From: Lasiosphaeris hirsuta
Taxonomy: Eukaryota > Ascomycota > Sordariomycetes > Sordariales > Lasiosphaeriaceae
Reading direction: 5' to 3'
DNA length: 64,000 bases
NCBI GenBank assembly: GCA_030549175.1
Contig: JAUKUA010000002.1
Span: forward strand, 5,332,001 to 5,396,000
Shown piece by piece: positions 34,630 to 44,645 of this stretch (positions are counted from its first letter, which is position 1; each line of letters starts with the position of its first letter). Under the pieces are notes generated by a model. The model saw only the letters and a list, made by a program, of their open reading frames with translations. It made no database searches and had not been told where the DNA came from. A program made the translations under genes and the position numbers.

Positions 34630-35850
34630 ATGACCGACAAGACCTTCCCCCTCAACAACGGGCAGACCATCCCGGCCCTCGGCCTTGGTCCGTCCCTCCC
34701 CTCATCTCATCCCATATTCTCATTCTCATACTGACCCCTGACGCCAGGGACGTGGCAGTCGGACCCCGGCCAGGTCAAGACGGCCGTGTCGTACGCGCTC
34801 CAGGCGGGCTACAAGCTCGTCGACGGCGCGTACTGCTACGCCAACGAGGACGAGGTGGGCGAGGGCCTCGCCGAGGCATTCGCGGCCGGCGTCAAGCGCG
34901 AGGACGTGTTTGTCGTTGGCAAGGTGTGGGCCACGTACAACACGCGCGTCGAGCTCGGGCTGGATAAGAGCCTGAAGAGCCTGGGGCTAGACTATGTGGA
35001 TTTGTTTCTTGTGGTGAGCTGGGGTGAGATGAGATGAGAGGGGTGTGAGGCTGATTTGAGAGGGGTGTAGCATTGGCCGCTTTTGATGAACCCCGATGGT
35101 AGGTTTTGCGGGTGCGGTTCTGAGTGAGGGTAGCGCTGATGAGATGCAGGAAATGACGACAGGTTCCCCAAGCTGCCCAATGGCGAGCGCGACATTATCT
35201 GGGATTATAACCACGTTGATACCTGGAAGCAGATGGAGGCGCTGCTTGGCACGGGCAAGACCAAGGCCATTGGCGTCTCCAACGTGAGTCCTTTACCACT
35301 TCCAAGCAAGAGTCAATATTGACAAGCCCAACAGTACAGCAAGAAGTACCTGGAGGAGCTTCTGCCCCACGCCACCGTGATCCCCGCCGTGAACCAGATT
35401 GAGAACCACCCGTCCCTGCCGCAGCAGGAGATTGTTGACCTCTGCAAGGAGAATGGCATCCACATCATGGCCTACAGCCCGCTGGGAAGCACGGGCGGCC
35501 CTCTCTTCACAGCCGAGCCCGTGATCAAGATTGCCGAGAAACACGGTGTCAAGCCGTCGACTGTGCTGTTGAGCTACCACAGTAAGTCTACTCCCGGGTC
35601 TCGCGTCCTGCCCGAAAAGGGGGTCAAGAACACTACTGACATCCATCCTCAAGTCCCCCGCGGCAGCACCGTCCTCGCCAAATCGGTGACTCCTACGCGC
35701 ATCGAGGAGAACAAGAAGCTTATTGATCTTGACGAGGAGGACATTAAGCTGCTCAACGACTACTCGGACAACCTAGTCAAAGAGGGCAAGGTAGTGCGCT
35801 ACGTGTACCCTCCGTTCGGCGTCAAGTTCGGCTTCCCGGACAAGCCATAG
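34630..35850 (+). CDS. Aldo-keto reductase (AKR superfamily)
   Basis: Six exons: 34630-34687, 34748-35013, 35071-35098, 35150-35283, 35335-35581 and 35654-35850, giving 309 aa, the usual AKR size; exon 3 is only 28 nt. These (beta/alpha)8-barrel enzymes reduce aldehydes and ketones with NADPH. The catalytic tetrad fits the family spacing: D45 and Y50 in DGAYCYANE, K78 in VVGKVW, and H109, the first codon of exon 3 (HWPLLMNP). The substrate-side signature NQIENHPSLPQQEI and the cofactor region AKSVTPTRIEENK are present. The closest groups I can suggest are fungal glycerol or glyceraldehyde (Gcy1-like) and related sugar reductases. The gene converges on a zinc polyol dehydrogenase 170 bases downstream, so a role in polyol or sugar interconversion is plausible but unproven. 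Confidence 0.9.
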
Positions 35851-36020
35851 ATCTTGTGTTTATAGATGAAATATCCTTTAGGGGGACTGCGTCGAGACAT
35901 TGCTTTGAAGTTTTGGGATTGCTTGCATGGCTCGGATCCAGGGGCTGATGTGAACATCTGACTTTGTGAGCCAGAACGCTCCTTGATGCATTGGGGTCCC
36001 GTAGTTTCACACAATCAATC

Positions 36021-37328
36021 CTACATGTCCACCATGACCTTCAGCACCAACTTCCCCTCGTCGTCCTTTACTCTAGCCGCCATGTCAAACGCACTACGGA
36101 TGCCCTCCATGCCGCTGAAACGCTGTGTAATGAGCTTGGTCAAGTCGGGTAGCAGAGGGTCCCCACTCGCCATCAACTCGATGACACGCGAGTACGTGTT
36201 GGCGTAACGGAACACCCCAACCAAGTCGACCTCACGGAGTGAGGCGGCCGAGATAGGTAGCGTCTGGACCGGATTGCCCATGCCGATGATCATGATCCTG
36301 CCCCCTGGCGCTGTCACCTTCACCACATCAGCAGACACCCTCCAAAGACCGTCGGAGAGAACTCACATAGATCGAAGCCTGCAAGCACGACTCAACACCC
36401 GTGCACTCGTAAGTTCCCGTGACCTCCCCAACCGGCCCATCCCCCACCCTCGCCGTCTTGACCAACTCAGCCACCTCCTTCGCAAACTCGAGCTTCTCCG
36501 CAGTCGTCTCGGGCCTCCGCATGGGAACGACGGCGGCGGCATCAGCGAACCCATTCTCCACCGCAAACCGCACCCGGTCCTCCTGGATGTCGGCAATCAC
36601 CACGCGCGCCTTACTCACCACCTTGCTGACCGCCGCGCAAAGCAGCCCCACGGCACCGGCGCCAAACACCAAAACCGTCGCGCCATCCGGCATGCGGGCC
36701 CGATCCGACGCATGCAGCGCCACCGCAAGCGGCTCAACCAACGCGCCGAGCTCGAGCGAAACGCCCTCGGGTAGCCTGCACCGTCAGCCCCCCATCCCAT
36801 CCCCCAAAAGGCAAAAAACTCACTTATGACACCACCTGGCAGGATGCACCACCACCTCCTGCAGTGTGCCCTGGGCGTGCGGGAACGCCTTGGCCGAGCT
36901 GCGGAACTTCATCTCCCGGCAGATGTTGTACCGGCCCTGGCGGCACAGCTCGCAGGCCTCGCACGGCTGGCCGACCTCGAGCGCGACACGGTCGCCAACG
37001 GCTAGGGACGGGACGTCGGCCCCGACCGCCATGACTACCCCGGCCGACTCGTGCCCTAGGGTGAGGGGTTCGCGTACCAGGATGTCGCCGTTGCGAAAAT
37101 GCGTGAAGTAGTGCAGGTCGGAGCCGCAGAGGCCTGTTGCTTTGATGGCGATTTGCACGTCGGTTGGCGAGAGGGCCGGGAGGGCCCGGGTGGACTGGGG
37201 GGAGGGGGAAAGAGGGGGTGAGTTTGGGGGGTTTGGAAAAAGGGGGGGGGGGGGGGGGGTGGTTAAGGGGGTACCAGTCTGAGATCGCGGGCTCCGTGGA
37301 GGACGGAGGTTTGGACTGTTGTTGTCAT
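36021..37328 (-). CDS. Zinc-dependent medium-chain polyol (sorbitol-type) dehydrogenase
   Basis: Four exons: 37328-37275, 37194-36824, 36775-36367 and 36317-36021, giving 376 aa. This MDR family oxidises polyols such as sorbitol, xylitol or L-arabinitol with NAD(P). Catalytic zinc residues are visible: Cys in GLCGSDLHYF, and His-Glu in LTLGHESAGVV. The structural zinc site has four cysteines (CEACELCRQGRYNIC). The nucleotide fold begins with VLVFGAGAVGLL, followed by VVIADIQEDR, where the acidic residue ending the second strand favours NAD. Intron 1 contains a G18 run on the plus strand (C18 in the transcript) inside its pyrimidine tract. The exact polyol cannot be told from the sequence. The gene shares a 631-base divergent spacer with the SDR gene. 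Confidence 0.9.
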
Positions 37329-37959
37329 GGTGGAGGTAAGGGGAGGGGGAGGGGGGGAGGCTGTTAGAGAGAAAAGGGGGTAGGCTAAAGATACTTGTGC
37401 AAAGGCACGAGAAATAGGTATTTTGATAGATGATAAAACTTGGACTGAAATAGGTTGGGCAATGGGCGAAAGATATACAAATCGAGCCAGCCTGTTCACC
37501 GTATCTTCTTTTCACTTAGCTGCTTCAGACATTTGCATACCTAACGTACCTACCTGAGGCCCCTTAGGTAAGATGCTATAACTGCTATGGGAGGCGGCAA
37601 AAAGGCTGCATCGACTGGCTGAGGGAAATAGTTTGGAGCGATATGCTCCACACTGGGCCAGAGAGTGGAAAACGTGGGGAGTGTCAGAAACCCCGCGACG
37701 GGGTTGACAGTGAGGAGAAGTGGAAGAAGGTGCGGGTCGGGAGTGGATGTCGCGTTCTGGAGCAGGTACCCTCCATGCATCTGATTCGATTCGAGGACCA
37801 CTTACACGCCGGGTCTGGCTCCGCATAGAGGCCTGACGGGATAGTGTTTTTTTTTTTTTTTTTTTTGGGGGGTACATTTACAATTTTGAAAACGCCAATG
37901 GCAATACCGATTGCCATTTCACCATCCGCGGTTATCGACAATTTTCGAGAACAGTAGCA
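37329..37959. promoter_or_regulatory. Divergent promoter between polyol dehydrogenase and KduD-like SDR
   Basis: 631 bases separate the two start codons, so this is probably a shared or back-to-back promoter. A T20 run lies at 37847-37866, about 95 bases before the SDR ATG. No specific operator is identified. Confidence 0.5.
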
Positions 37960-38867
37960 ATGGCAAGTGCCAACAACAACATGTTCTCGCTCGCGGGCCA
38001 CACGGCGCTCGTCACGGGTGGCACGCGGGGCATTGGGCAAGCCGTGGCCATCGCCCTCGCCGAAGCCGGAGCCGACACACTCCTGGTCCAGGTGCACCCA
38101 CAATCCCTCCCCCAACCCGGCAATCACTAATCCCGAACGCAGCGAGACGCAACAGCAACCGCCACCCGCGATGCCATCCTGGCCCTGGGCCGCCAGGCCA
38201 CCATCTACACAGCCGACCTGTCCTCGCCGCCCGCGGTGGCCGCGCTGGTGCCCGCCATCCTCGCCGACGGGCACACGATCCGCATCTTGGTCAACTGCGC
38301 GGGCATCCAGGCACGGCACCCGTGCGAGGCGTTCCCCGACGACGACTTCAACCGGGTGCTCCAGGTCAACCTGGCGACCGTCTTCACCCTGTCACGCGAT
38401 GTGGGCGCGCACATGCTGCAGCTGGAGCCCTCGCCCGTGACGGGCCGCCGCGGCTCCATCATCAACTTTGCCTCGCTGCTGACCTTCCAGGGCGGCCTGA
38501 CGGTGCCCGCGTACGCGGCGTCCAAGGGCGCCGTCGGCCAGCTGACCAAGAGCTTTGCGAATGAGTGGACCGCGAGGGGCGTCACGGTTAATGCCATTGC
38601 GCCGGGGTACATTGAGACCGAGATGAATACTGCCCTGCTGAATGATGCAGCGAGGTTGGCGAGTATTAGTGCTAGGATACCCGCTGGGAGGGTGAGTTAT
38701 CCCTTCGTGAAGTCGGTGGAGAACAGGACGTGAGCTGACTGTTGTGGTGTGATTAGTGGGGAAGACCCGAGGACTTCAAGGGGAGCGCGGTATACCTTGC
38801 CAGCAAGGCGAGCGCTTATGTCAGTGGCCACATATTGGTGGTCGATGGTGGGTGGATGGGACGGTAA
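37960..38867 (+). CDS. Short-chain dehydrogenase, KduD-like (2-deoxy-D-gluconate 3-dehydrogenase type)
   Basis: Three exons: 37960-38091, 38143-38691 and 38757-38867, giving 263 aa. The SDR signature is complete: TGGTRGIG cofactor loop near the N-terminus, NCAG, catalytic Ser in [12 protein letters not shown], and Tyr/Lys in YAASKGAVG. The stretch [20 protein letters not shown], then ARIPAGR joined to WGRPEDF and ending in VVDGGWMGR, closely resembles KduD-type enzymes that oxidise or reduce keto-deoxy-gluconate intermediates in uronate breakdown. Substrate assignment is by resemblance only; many fungal SDRs share this shape. Its neighbours are another NAD-dependent polyol enzyme and an AKR, which agrees with sugar or sugar-acid metabolism. 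Confidence 0.88.
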
Positions 38868-39037
38868 AGTTCAAAGTGACTTAATTGCCTTATACACGCA
38901 ACATTGTTTTTTTTTGGGGGGGTTTTCCTTTATTTTTATTTTTTTCGGAACGGTTCTATAACCACCGAGTTCAAGCCCGAGAATAGATATAGACAGAAAA
39001 TCAATCTGTCTTAGCTAGATATTGAGACACAATGTCT

Positions 39038-40536
39038 TCAGGCCGAGGCCATCACACTCTCCATCCAGGGGTAGACGGACGCGTTGGCCATTGGGTAGCC
39101 CATATGCAGCGCTCCAGGGAAGAAGCGGGCCTCCTTGGGTGAACCGTACTCAAACAGCATCATGGAATCCTCGATGGGCATAAGACCGTCAAGCGTGCCC
39201 TGTTTGGTTGTTAGTGACTGGGCCCGCCGCTGCCAACGGCCTACACTCACATTAATCAACAACAACCTCGTCGACGGCTGCTGAATGATGCCCGTCTCAA
39301 GCAGCGAGAACTTCTTCTGGACGCCCTCCTTGTACTCCTCCGTCGTCTTGTACCCATGCTTCATGGCCATAGCAGGCGTCAACCTATCCACCCCTGTTAG
39401 CATCTCGCCCGCAACCCAACCCCTCTCTCAAACTCACTTGAAAGGATACTCGTGCCCGTCCGCCCTCTCCAGCCACTCGCGGTCATAGAAGTAATGACAT
39501 CCCGCGCCCTGCGCGATCGAGCCCACCAGCTGCGTGCGGTGCGTGTGCGCGATGCGGATGGCATAGTACCCGCCGCTGCTCAGCCCCCACACCAAGACCT
39601 TGCCCATCTCAAACCGCCCATCCCGCCCCATCCACTGCAACAAGCTACTCCACAGCCGATCCGGCGACTCGGGATCAGCACTATCCGCCGGACAATCCGC
39701 CGTCCCGGGAATCTCGACCACCACGACGCCCCACCCGCGGCTTAGAAACTCGTCGCACCGCACCGTGTTGTCCGGGCGGTACCCGTCCAGCCCGGTCATG
39801 AGGATCACGACGGGGAACTTGCCCTCCCCCTTGGGAGCCCTGACATACACGGGGATGACGTCGCGGTCGCCGCCCTGCTTGTGCACGTGCGGCACATCTA
39901 CCTCCTCGAGCGGGACCTCCCACGTCGCCGCCGCCTTGGTGTACACCTTCTTCTGGGCCTCCCAGGCGGCCCACTTGACGGGGCAGTTGACCTCGGGGTA
40001 GGCGGTGATGTAGGGAAAACGAGCGATGCGGTAGACGGTGCAGGCGCGGAGGTAGAGGGCTGATGCGGCCTTGGGATCGCCACCGGCGAGGGCGGCGTCG
40101 CCCTGGGCCGTCAGGGCCTCGGCGGCGGGGAAGAAGGCCGAGGTGTAGTCGGGCGAGGTGCCGTCGTTGATGTTGTTCTCAATCAAATGGTTGAAGATGC
40201 CCTCAAAGTCTTCGAACTTGCCGTCATGGAAGGGGTAGACACTGATGGTGCACTGCAAATTGGGAGTGAATCAATATTCATCTTCCTGGTTGTTTTTGTT
40301 TGTTTTCTACAGGCTGTGCATAGCCATGTTTCTTGAAAGCCCGGTACGACAATTGCGATGTGACTTACAGGAAACTTCCACTTTGTCTCCCACAAAGCCT
40401 TGATGCCGTCATGATGAGGCATGCGCGCTTCGTATGCCTTGGTGCCCATAATCCAATGCCTAGTAGAACCAGACCCAGAAGCCAAACCCGGACTTCCATC
40501 CCCGCTACCGCCAATGCCCTGACCTTTGGAACCCAT
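39038..40536 (-). CDS. Ayg1-like alpha/beta hydrolase (polyketide-shortening type)
   Basis: Four exons: 40536-40369, 40252-39438, 39383-39251 and 39199-39038, giving 425 aa. It follows Aspergillus Ayg1 closely in order: [89 protein letters not shown], then nucleophile Ser in [13 protein letters not shown]. The likely acid is Asp in [12 protein letters not shown], and the His is in [11 protein letters not shown]. Ayg1 shortens heptaketide naphthopyrone to tetrahydroxynaphthalene in DHN-melanin synthesis. A Gly/Ser-rich N-terminal stretch of about 28 residues precedes the family start and might be avoided by a later ATG ([10 protein letters not shown]). No polyketide synthase or melanin reductase lies in the window, so the true substrate is open. 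Confidence 0.88.
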
Positions 40537-42425
40537 GATGAGATGCTCGCGAAATCCTGATACAAAATGACGAGGTGGTGTAGTACAATAAAGAAGATTT
40601 AGAGCAGAGATGAAAGCTCTAAATCACCCGAACGACCTTTTGCTTGGTGAAAAGGGGGACCCCGTCCTTAGATCCCAGATAAACAGCCGAGGTGCTTCGG
40701 CGGCGGCGATGAGGAGAAGTAGTAGCAGCAGGAACACCCTTCTCGCGGACTCTGCAATTGGGTGTAAGTGGGGGGATGGGTCTTATCAAGAAAAGAGTAG
40801 AATAACTAACTGCGACTGGAGCAGAGCGAGGCGCACTCGGGTGATGGAAGCGTGGAGATCTTCAACCATTTTGGCGGCGGGGTGGCAGAGCTCTTTTAAT
40901 AATTGGCTTATACTCTGGCCTTAGTCAAAGGATAACGAGATAGCCGAGTCAGGTTGCAGGAGCAGTAGCAATTGGCTGCGTCTCGAGGGTAAGCTGCCGG
41001 AGCGCCGTAGAGCTTCGAATTGGGGATATCCGTAGTCCGGGCCGTAGATGTGGAGCTTGAGAGTCGGGGACGGTGCCGAATATTCGTGTAAGCTGTGTTA
41101 GCTGACTGATCGGGAGTGGATCAACAACACTGAGTATATATATATATATGTGTGTGTGTGTGTGCGTGTGTGTGTGTATGCGTTGCGAGACAGTCGATGG
41201 GCTGATCCAGTGGTGGTGAGATTGATGGGGGACGTTCATCCACAGAAGCGAGGATGGGCTTGGTATATATAGACCGAGACAAGAGACACAGACACAGACG
41301 AAGGGATGTATGTGGGGATGACGAGAGGGACGCATGATGAGATGGCCGGAGCGAGGTAGGGTAGGGCGAGGGAACAAAGAGGGAAGCTGAAACGGTTCAT
41401 TGCTCCGCCCATCCACCCAGCTCTCCTTCCAGCCCTCCATCCCGTCATCCTCGTCCAGGTCTAGAATAGGGCCATTTTGCGAGGCTTTGCGCAACGCCTG
41501 CTGACTACTCCCTAACTGGTCCAGGAACTCCGATGGGGCTTGCGACAGGGCCAGCTGTCTCCGGGGAAAAGCAGCAACACGACCAGAGCGATTTTCGATC
41601 GAACGGCCCCCGGCCAGCCACCCAGGTGCGGGCTGGCGCTGGCTGGCGTGGTTGGCGCCCAGTGGTAGCGTCCCCGTTTGCGTTCGTTGTGACCTCTTTG
41701 GAGCATCACATGTCAAATCCGGCGTCGAGGGGTCTGGACGGTTTGGACTGATGCACGAAGCCAATGTGCCGAGCCAGCTAAGACCCCGAACACCACCACC
41801 CCCTCGTTGATCAGCAGCTGGGTTTGCGGGGTTCGTGCCTAATTGCCGCCAAGGCGAACAACCAAACAAATGCGACGACGCCGCCCGAAGCGCTTCCGTC
41901 TCACATAGCCAACTCTAGCACCTCGTTGGCCGCAAAGCCGTCTCCAAGCGTGGTGGGCAATCGACGATGCGACAACCGATCCAACGGCCCCTCAGGCCTC
42001 AAGCCAAGAACCGAAGCAAATTTGGTCTAATGTGTGTCTAATAGTTACAGGGAAGAGCGATCGATGCTGGCTTAATAATACCGAACGATATTATCGCTTA
42101 TGCTCATGGTATTGCGAGAAAATATCACTCCGCCTCTTTTGGCTGATGGCCAAGCCCAAACTCGGCGGCTAATCTATCCTGTCCCACGTGAACGAGACAA
42201 CAGGACAGCAAGGGTGTCGATCGCCCCTTGCTGCCCTGTTGTCCATGGAATGCACGCCATCGGTTATCCCGTGGCGTGGTCTATCGACGCCGCTGCCCTG
42301 AATATCTCTTACCCCAATATTGATTTCTGATCCGGACAGCGTTGAAGACTCGGCGTCCGACTACTTGCACGCTTGTCGAATGCTATACCAACCCACTGCA
42401 TGAAAGAAGAGGTCGGTGGCAACGT
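40537..42425. other. Intergenic region with microsatellites
   Basis: About 1.9 kb. A (TA)n-(TG)n block lies at about 41133-41178. The minus-strand frame 40949-41869 reads straight through it as alternating His-Thr and Ile-Tyr and has no family signature, so I do not call it a gene. Confidence 0.6.
41133..41178 (+). repeat. Microsatellite (TA)n followed by (TG)n
   Basis: About six TA units followed by an interrupted run of about fourteen TG units, with one CG and one TA interruption near the end. Confidence 0.85.
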
Positions 42426-43039
42426 TTATTGGTGGTAGTGCGCCATCTCGAGCCCAGCTCTCCGGAAACCGCACTTGACGTAAAAGCCTTCGTTAGCCTC
42501 ACTACAGTCGAGGATGGTCTTGTAGCAGCCCGTCTTGGACGCAATGAAGTCCAAGGCTTGGATGATCCGCAGGCCCAGCTTCTTGCCCTGCTGGTCCTTT
42601 GCGACGGCAATGTCCTCGATGTGACCGACAGAACCGAGGGTGTGGATGCTGTTTGGGGCAAGATGTGGGGGTTAGCGGCAGTTGGAGACTAGAGCTGGGA
42701 CTGAACCGGGACTGGTGCTGAGGCCGGTCCAGGTCCGACTAGCACTTACAACTTGCGCTCCACGACCAGAGCACCCGTGCCGACGACGCGGGGCGGGGAA
42801 GTGTTGGTGTCTTCAACAACGAGGATGAAGTAACCACCTTCCTGGCGGGCCATGTAGCTGTACTGCTCCTCGAACTGCTCCTTGGTGATGTCGCCCACCG
42901 TCGTCAGCACTCTCAAGCAGTCGAGGAAGCCCGTTTCGTAGTCAGACTGGCGCAGTGCCCGCAGCTGGTATCCTGCGGGCAGCGCGGCCTGGACTTCGGG
43001 GGAGAGAAGCTCTGCAGAGAAGAGGCCTTGTTCCGCCAT
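42426..43039 (-). CDS. GNA1: Glucosamine-6-phosphate N-acetyltransferase (GNAT)
   Basis: Two exons: 43039-42750 and 42648-42426, giving 170 aa, close to the 159 aa of yeast Gna1. The 101-nt intron has a CTAAC branch site. The enzyme acetylates glucosamine-6-phosphate with acetyl-CoA, an essential step to UDP-GlcNAc for chitin and N-glycans, in the cytosol. Visible family motifs are YQLRALRQSDYETGFLDCL, the loop LTTVGDITKEQFEEQY, GTGALVVERKF joined to IHTLGSVGHIEDIAV, the acetyl-CoA loop QGKKLG, then TILDCSEANEGFYVKCGF near the C-terminus. The splice restores the conserved strand GHIEDIAV exactly in frame. Confidence 0.93.
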
Positions 43040-44645
43040 TTTGAGCGTGCGTGTGTTGCTGTCACGATAAAAAAAAATGAGGAATGGGTAGAGCGATTGA
43101 GTGATGCTGGCGACTCGAGTGCGGGGTCTCGTCTCGTCCCGATGTCGGAAATCAAAGTCAACGAATGCAAGTGTTGCAGGCCCAATTGGGTGCTACAAGC
43201 AAGAAGATCTATTGGCAAGTGAGAGGATGTGGTTCTATGGAGAGAGCGACAAGTTTAAAAGCCAATTGTTGAAGCTAGAGACGAGAGTGAGAAGCAAAAA
43301 TGTACCGCAAGACCGCTAGACCTCAGATTTATCCGCGGGTATCATCAAAACGCATTCCACAAAATCTCAGCGTCCGTTTCCGGGGGGGGCGGCACTACAA
43401 CGTCTCCCGGCAGCGGCAACCCGATCGCTGATGCGCTGCAACCAGGGGCCGGGAAGGAGCTGCCTAAGCGACGGGAGGCTGCGGTATTAATAGTAGTGGA
43501 GAGAACATGGATAGAATCCATGGCGTTCAATGCTTCGCCTCTTACCCCTCGACAAAATTCGTCCAGGAGCCGAGCCAGCTTGGGGATAGGAGAATGTTCA
43601 ACTGCGCGCCGAGTGACCGAAAGCGAAAGCCAAATAACACATGCCGAGACTGAGATCACTCGCTTGAAAGGTAGCCCTCAGTTGAATATTCAGCCGATTC
43701 CTCGTTGAGAAGTAGAGTTCACCACGATCGAGTTGTGGGAACTTGGTAGTGAGCACTCAAGTTGTGCAGGCCAGGCTGCTTGGTCTTTCCGTTCAGGTCC
43801 ACAAAGCGAAGCCTCAGGGGTCGTGATCGTAAGAAAGTCCCTTCCTCCACCCTCAGCTCTCAATCCCTTTCCATCCTGCTCTGGCCGACTTAATTGCCCG
43901 GTTGGGACCACCCGCCTTTACAACGCTTGCGGCAGTCGACTTTGCAACAACTTCGATTTTAGGACGCTTGTGTGGTTAGGTCAGCCTCTGAGCTTGATCT
44001 GTCGTGTCTGTCATACGATTGGTCGATATCGATGGCGCGAACCCTAACCTCCAGTCTGGCGCGAACTTGTCGAAGACTATCGAGCAGTTGGGCTAAACCA
44101 CAGGCGCCACGATTGGCGTTTCAACAGCACTGAAGTGCGTGGAAGGCGGGGTCGGCCGGCAGGTTGGCAGTTGCTGGCTCAAAGCTTGTGGGCTAGTAGT
44201 TACCGCTTTGGGCTCTCTCCAACGGCAGATGACCCCCCCCCCCCCCCCCCCCCCCCCGGCCTTAATCACATGCTTGGAAGATCCATGGACAACACGAGAA
44301 ATGCCACCAACGCGACGGAACAACGCAACCCGCGAAACTCTCGCCGTCGTCACCCCTGCCTTTGGTGCCCTATCCAATGCCGCCACCTCGCATGTCTGGC
44401 TATCTCGATACCTGTTTAACCAGTTGACGTTTTCCATCTTTGCCGTTCTAAAATTCAAACCTTTTCTGTGTACTCTCTCCCATAAGTACCTATCCTCTTT
44501 TATCTGCTTGAATGGCATCTACCTGTTCTGATGCGTAACCTTGTTTTTTTGTTTACTCTGTACTTCGTAATGGTTAATTCCGTTCGGGCCAAAAACACCA
44601 CTCTCCGGCCCCCTATTCTTGACACATATACGCTCCTTACGAACC
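43040..44645. other. Divergent intergenic region
   Basis: 1.6 kb between GNA1 and the lipase gene. It contains a C25 run at 44233-44257. Frames such as 44139-44531 translate that run as poly-Pro and are not convincing. Confidence 0.55.

Noticed and set aside
38824..40974. Idea of a complete DHN-melanin cluster around the Ayg1-like gene
   Set aside because: No polyketide synthase, scytalone dehydratase or Cmr1-type regulator is present; the SDR is KduD-like rather than a hydroxynaphthalene reductase by its motifs.
40949..41869. 306-codon open frame on the minus strand
   Set aside because: It translates the TA/TG microsatellite into His-Thr and Ile-Tyr repeats and has no family signature.
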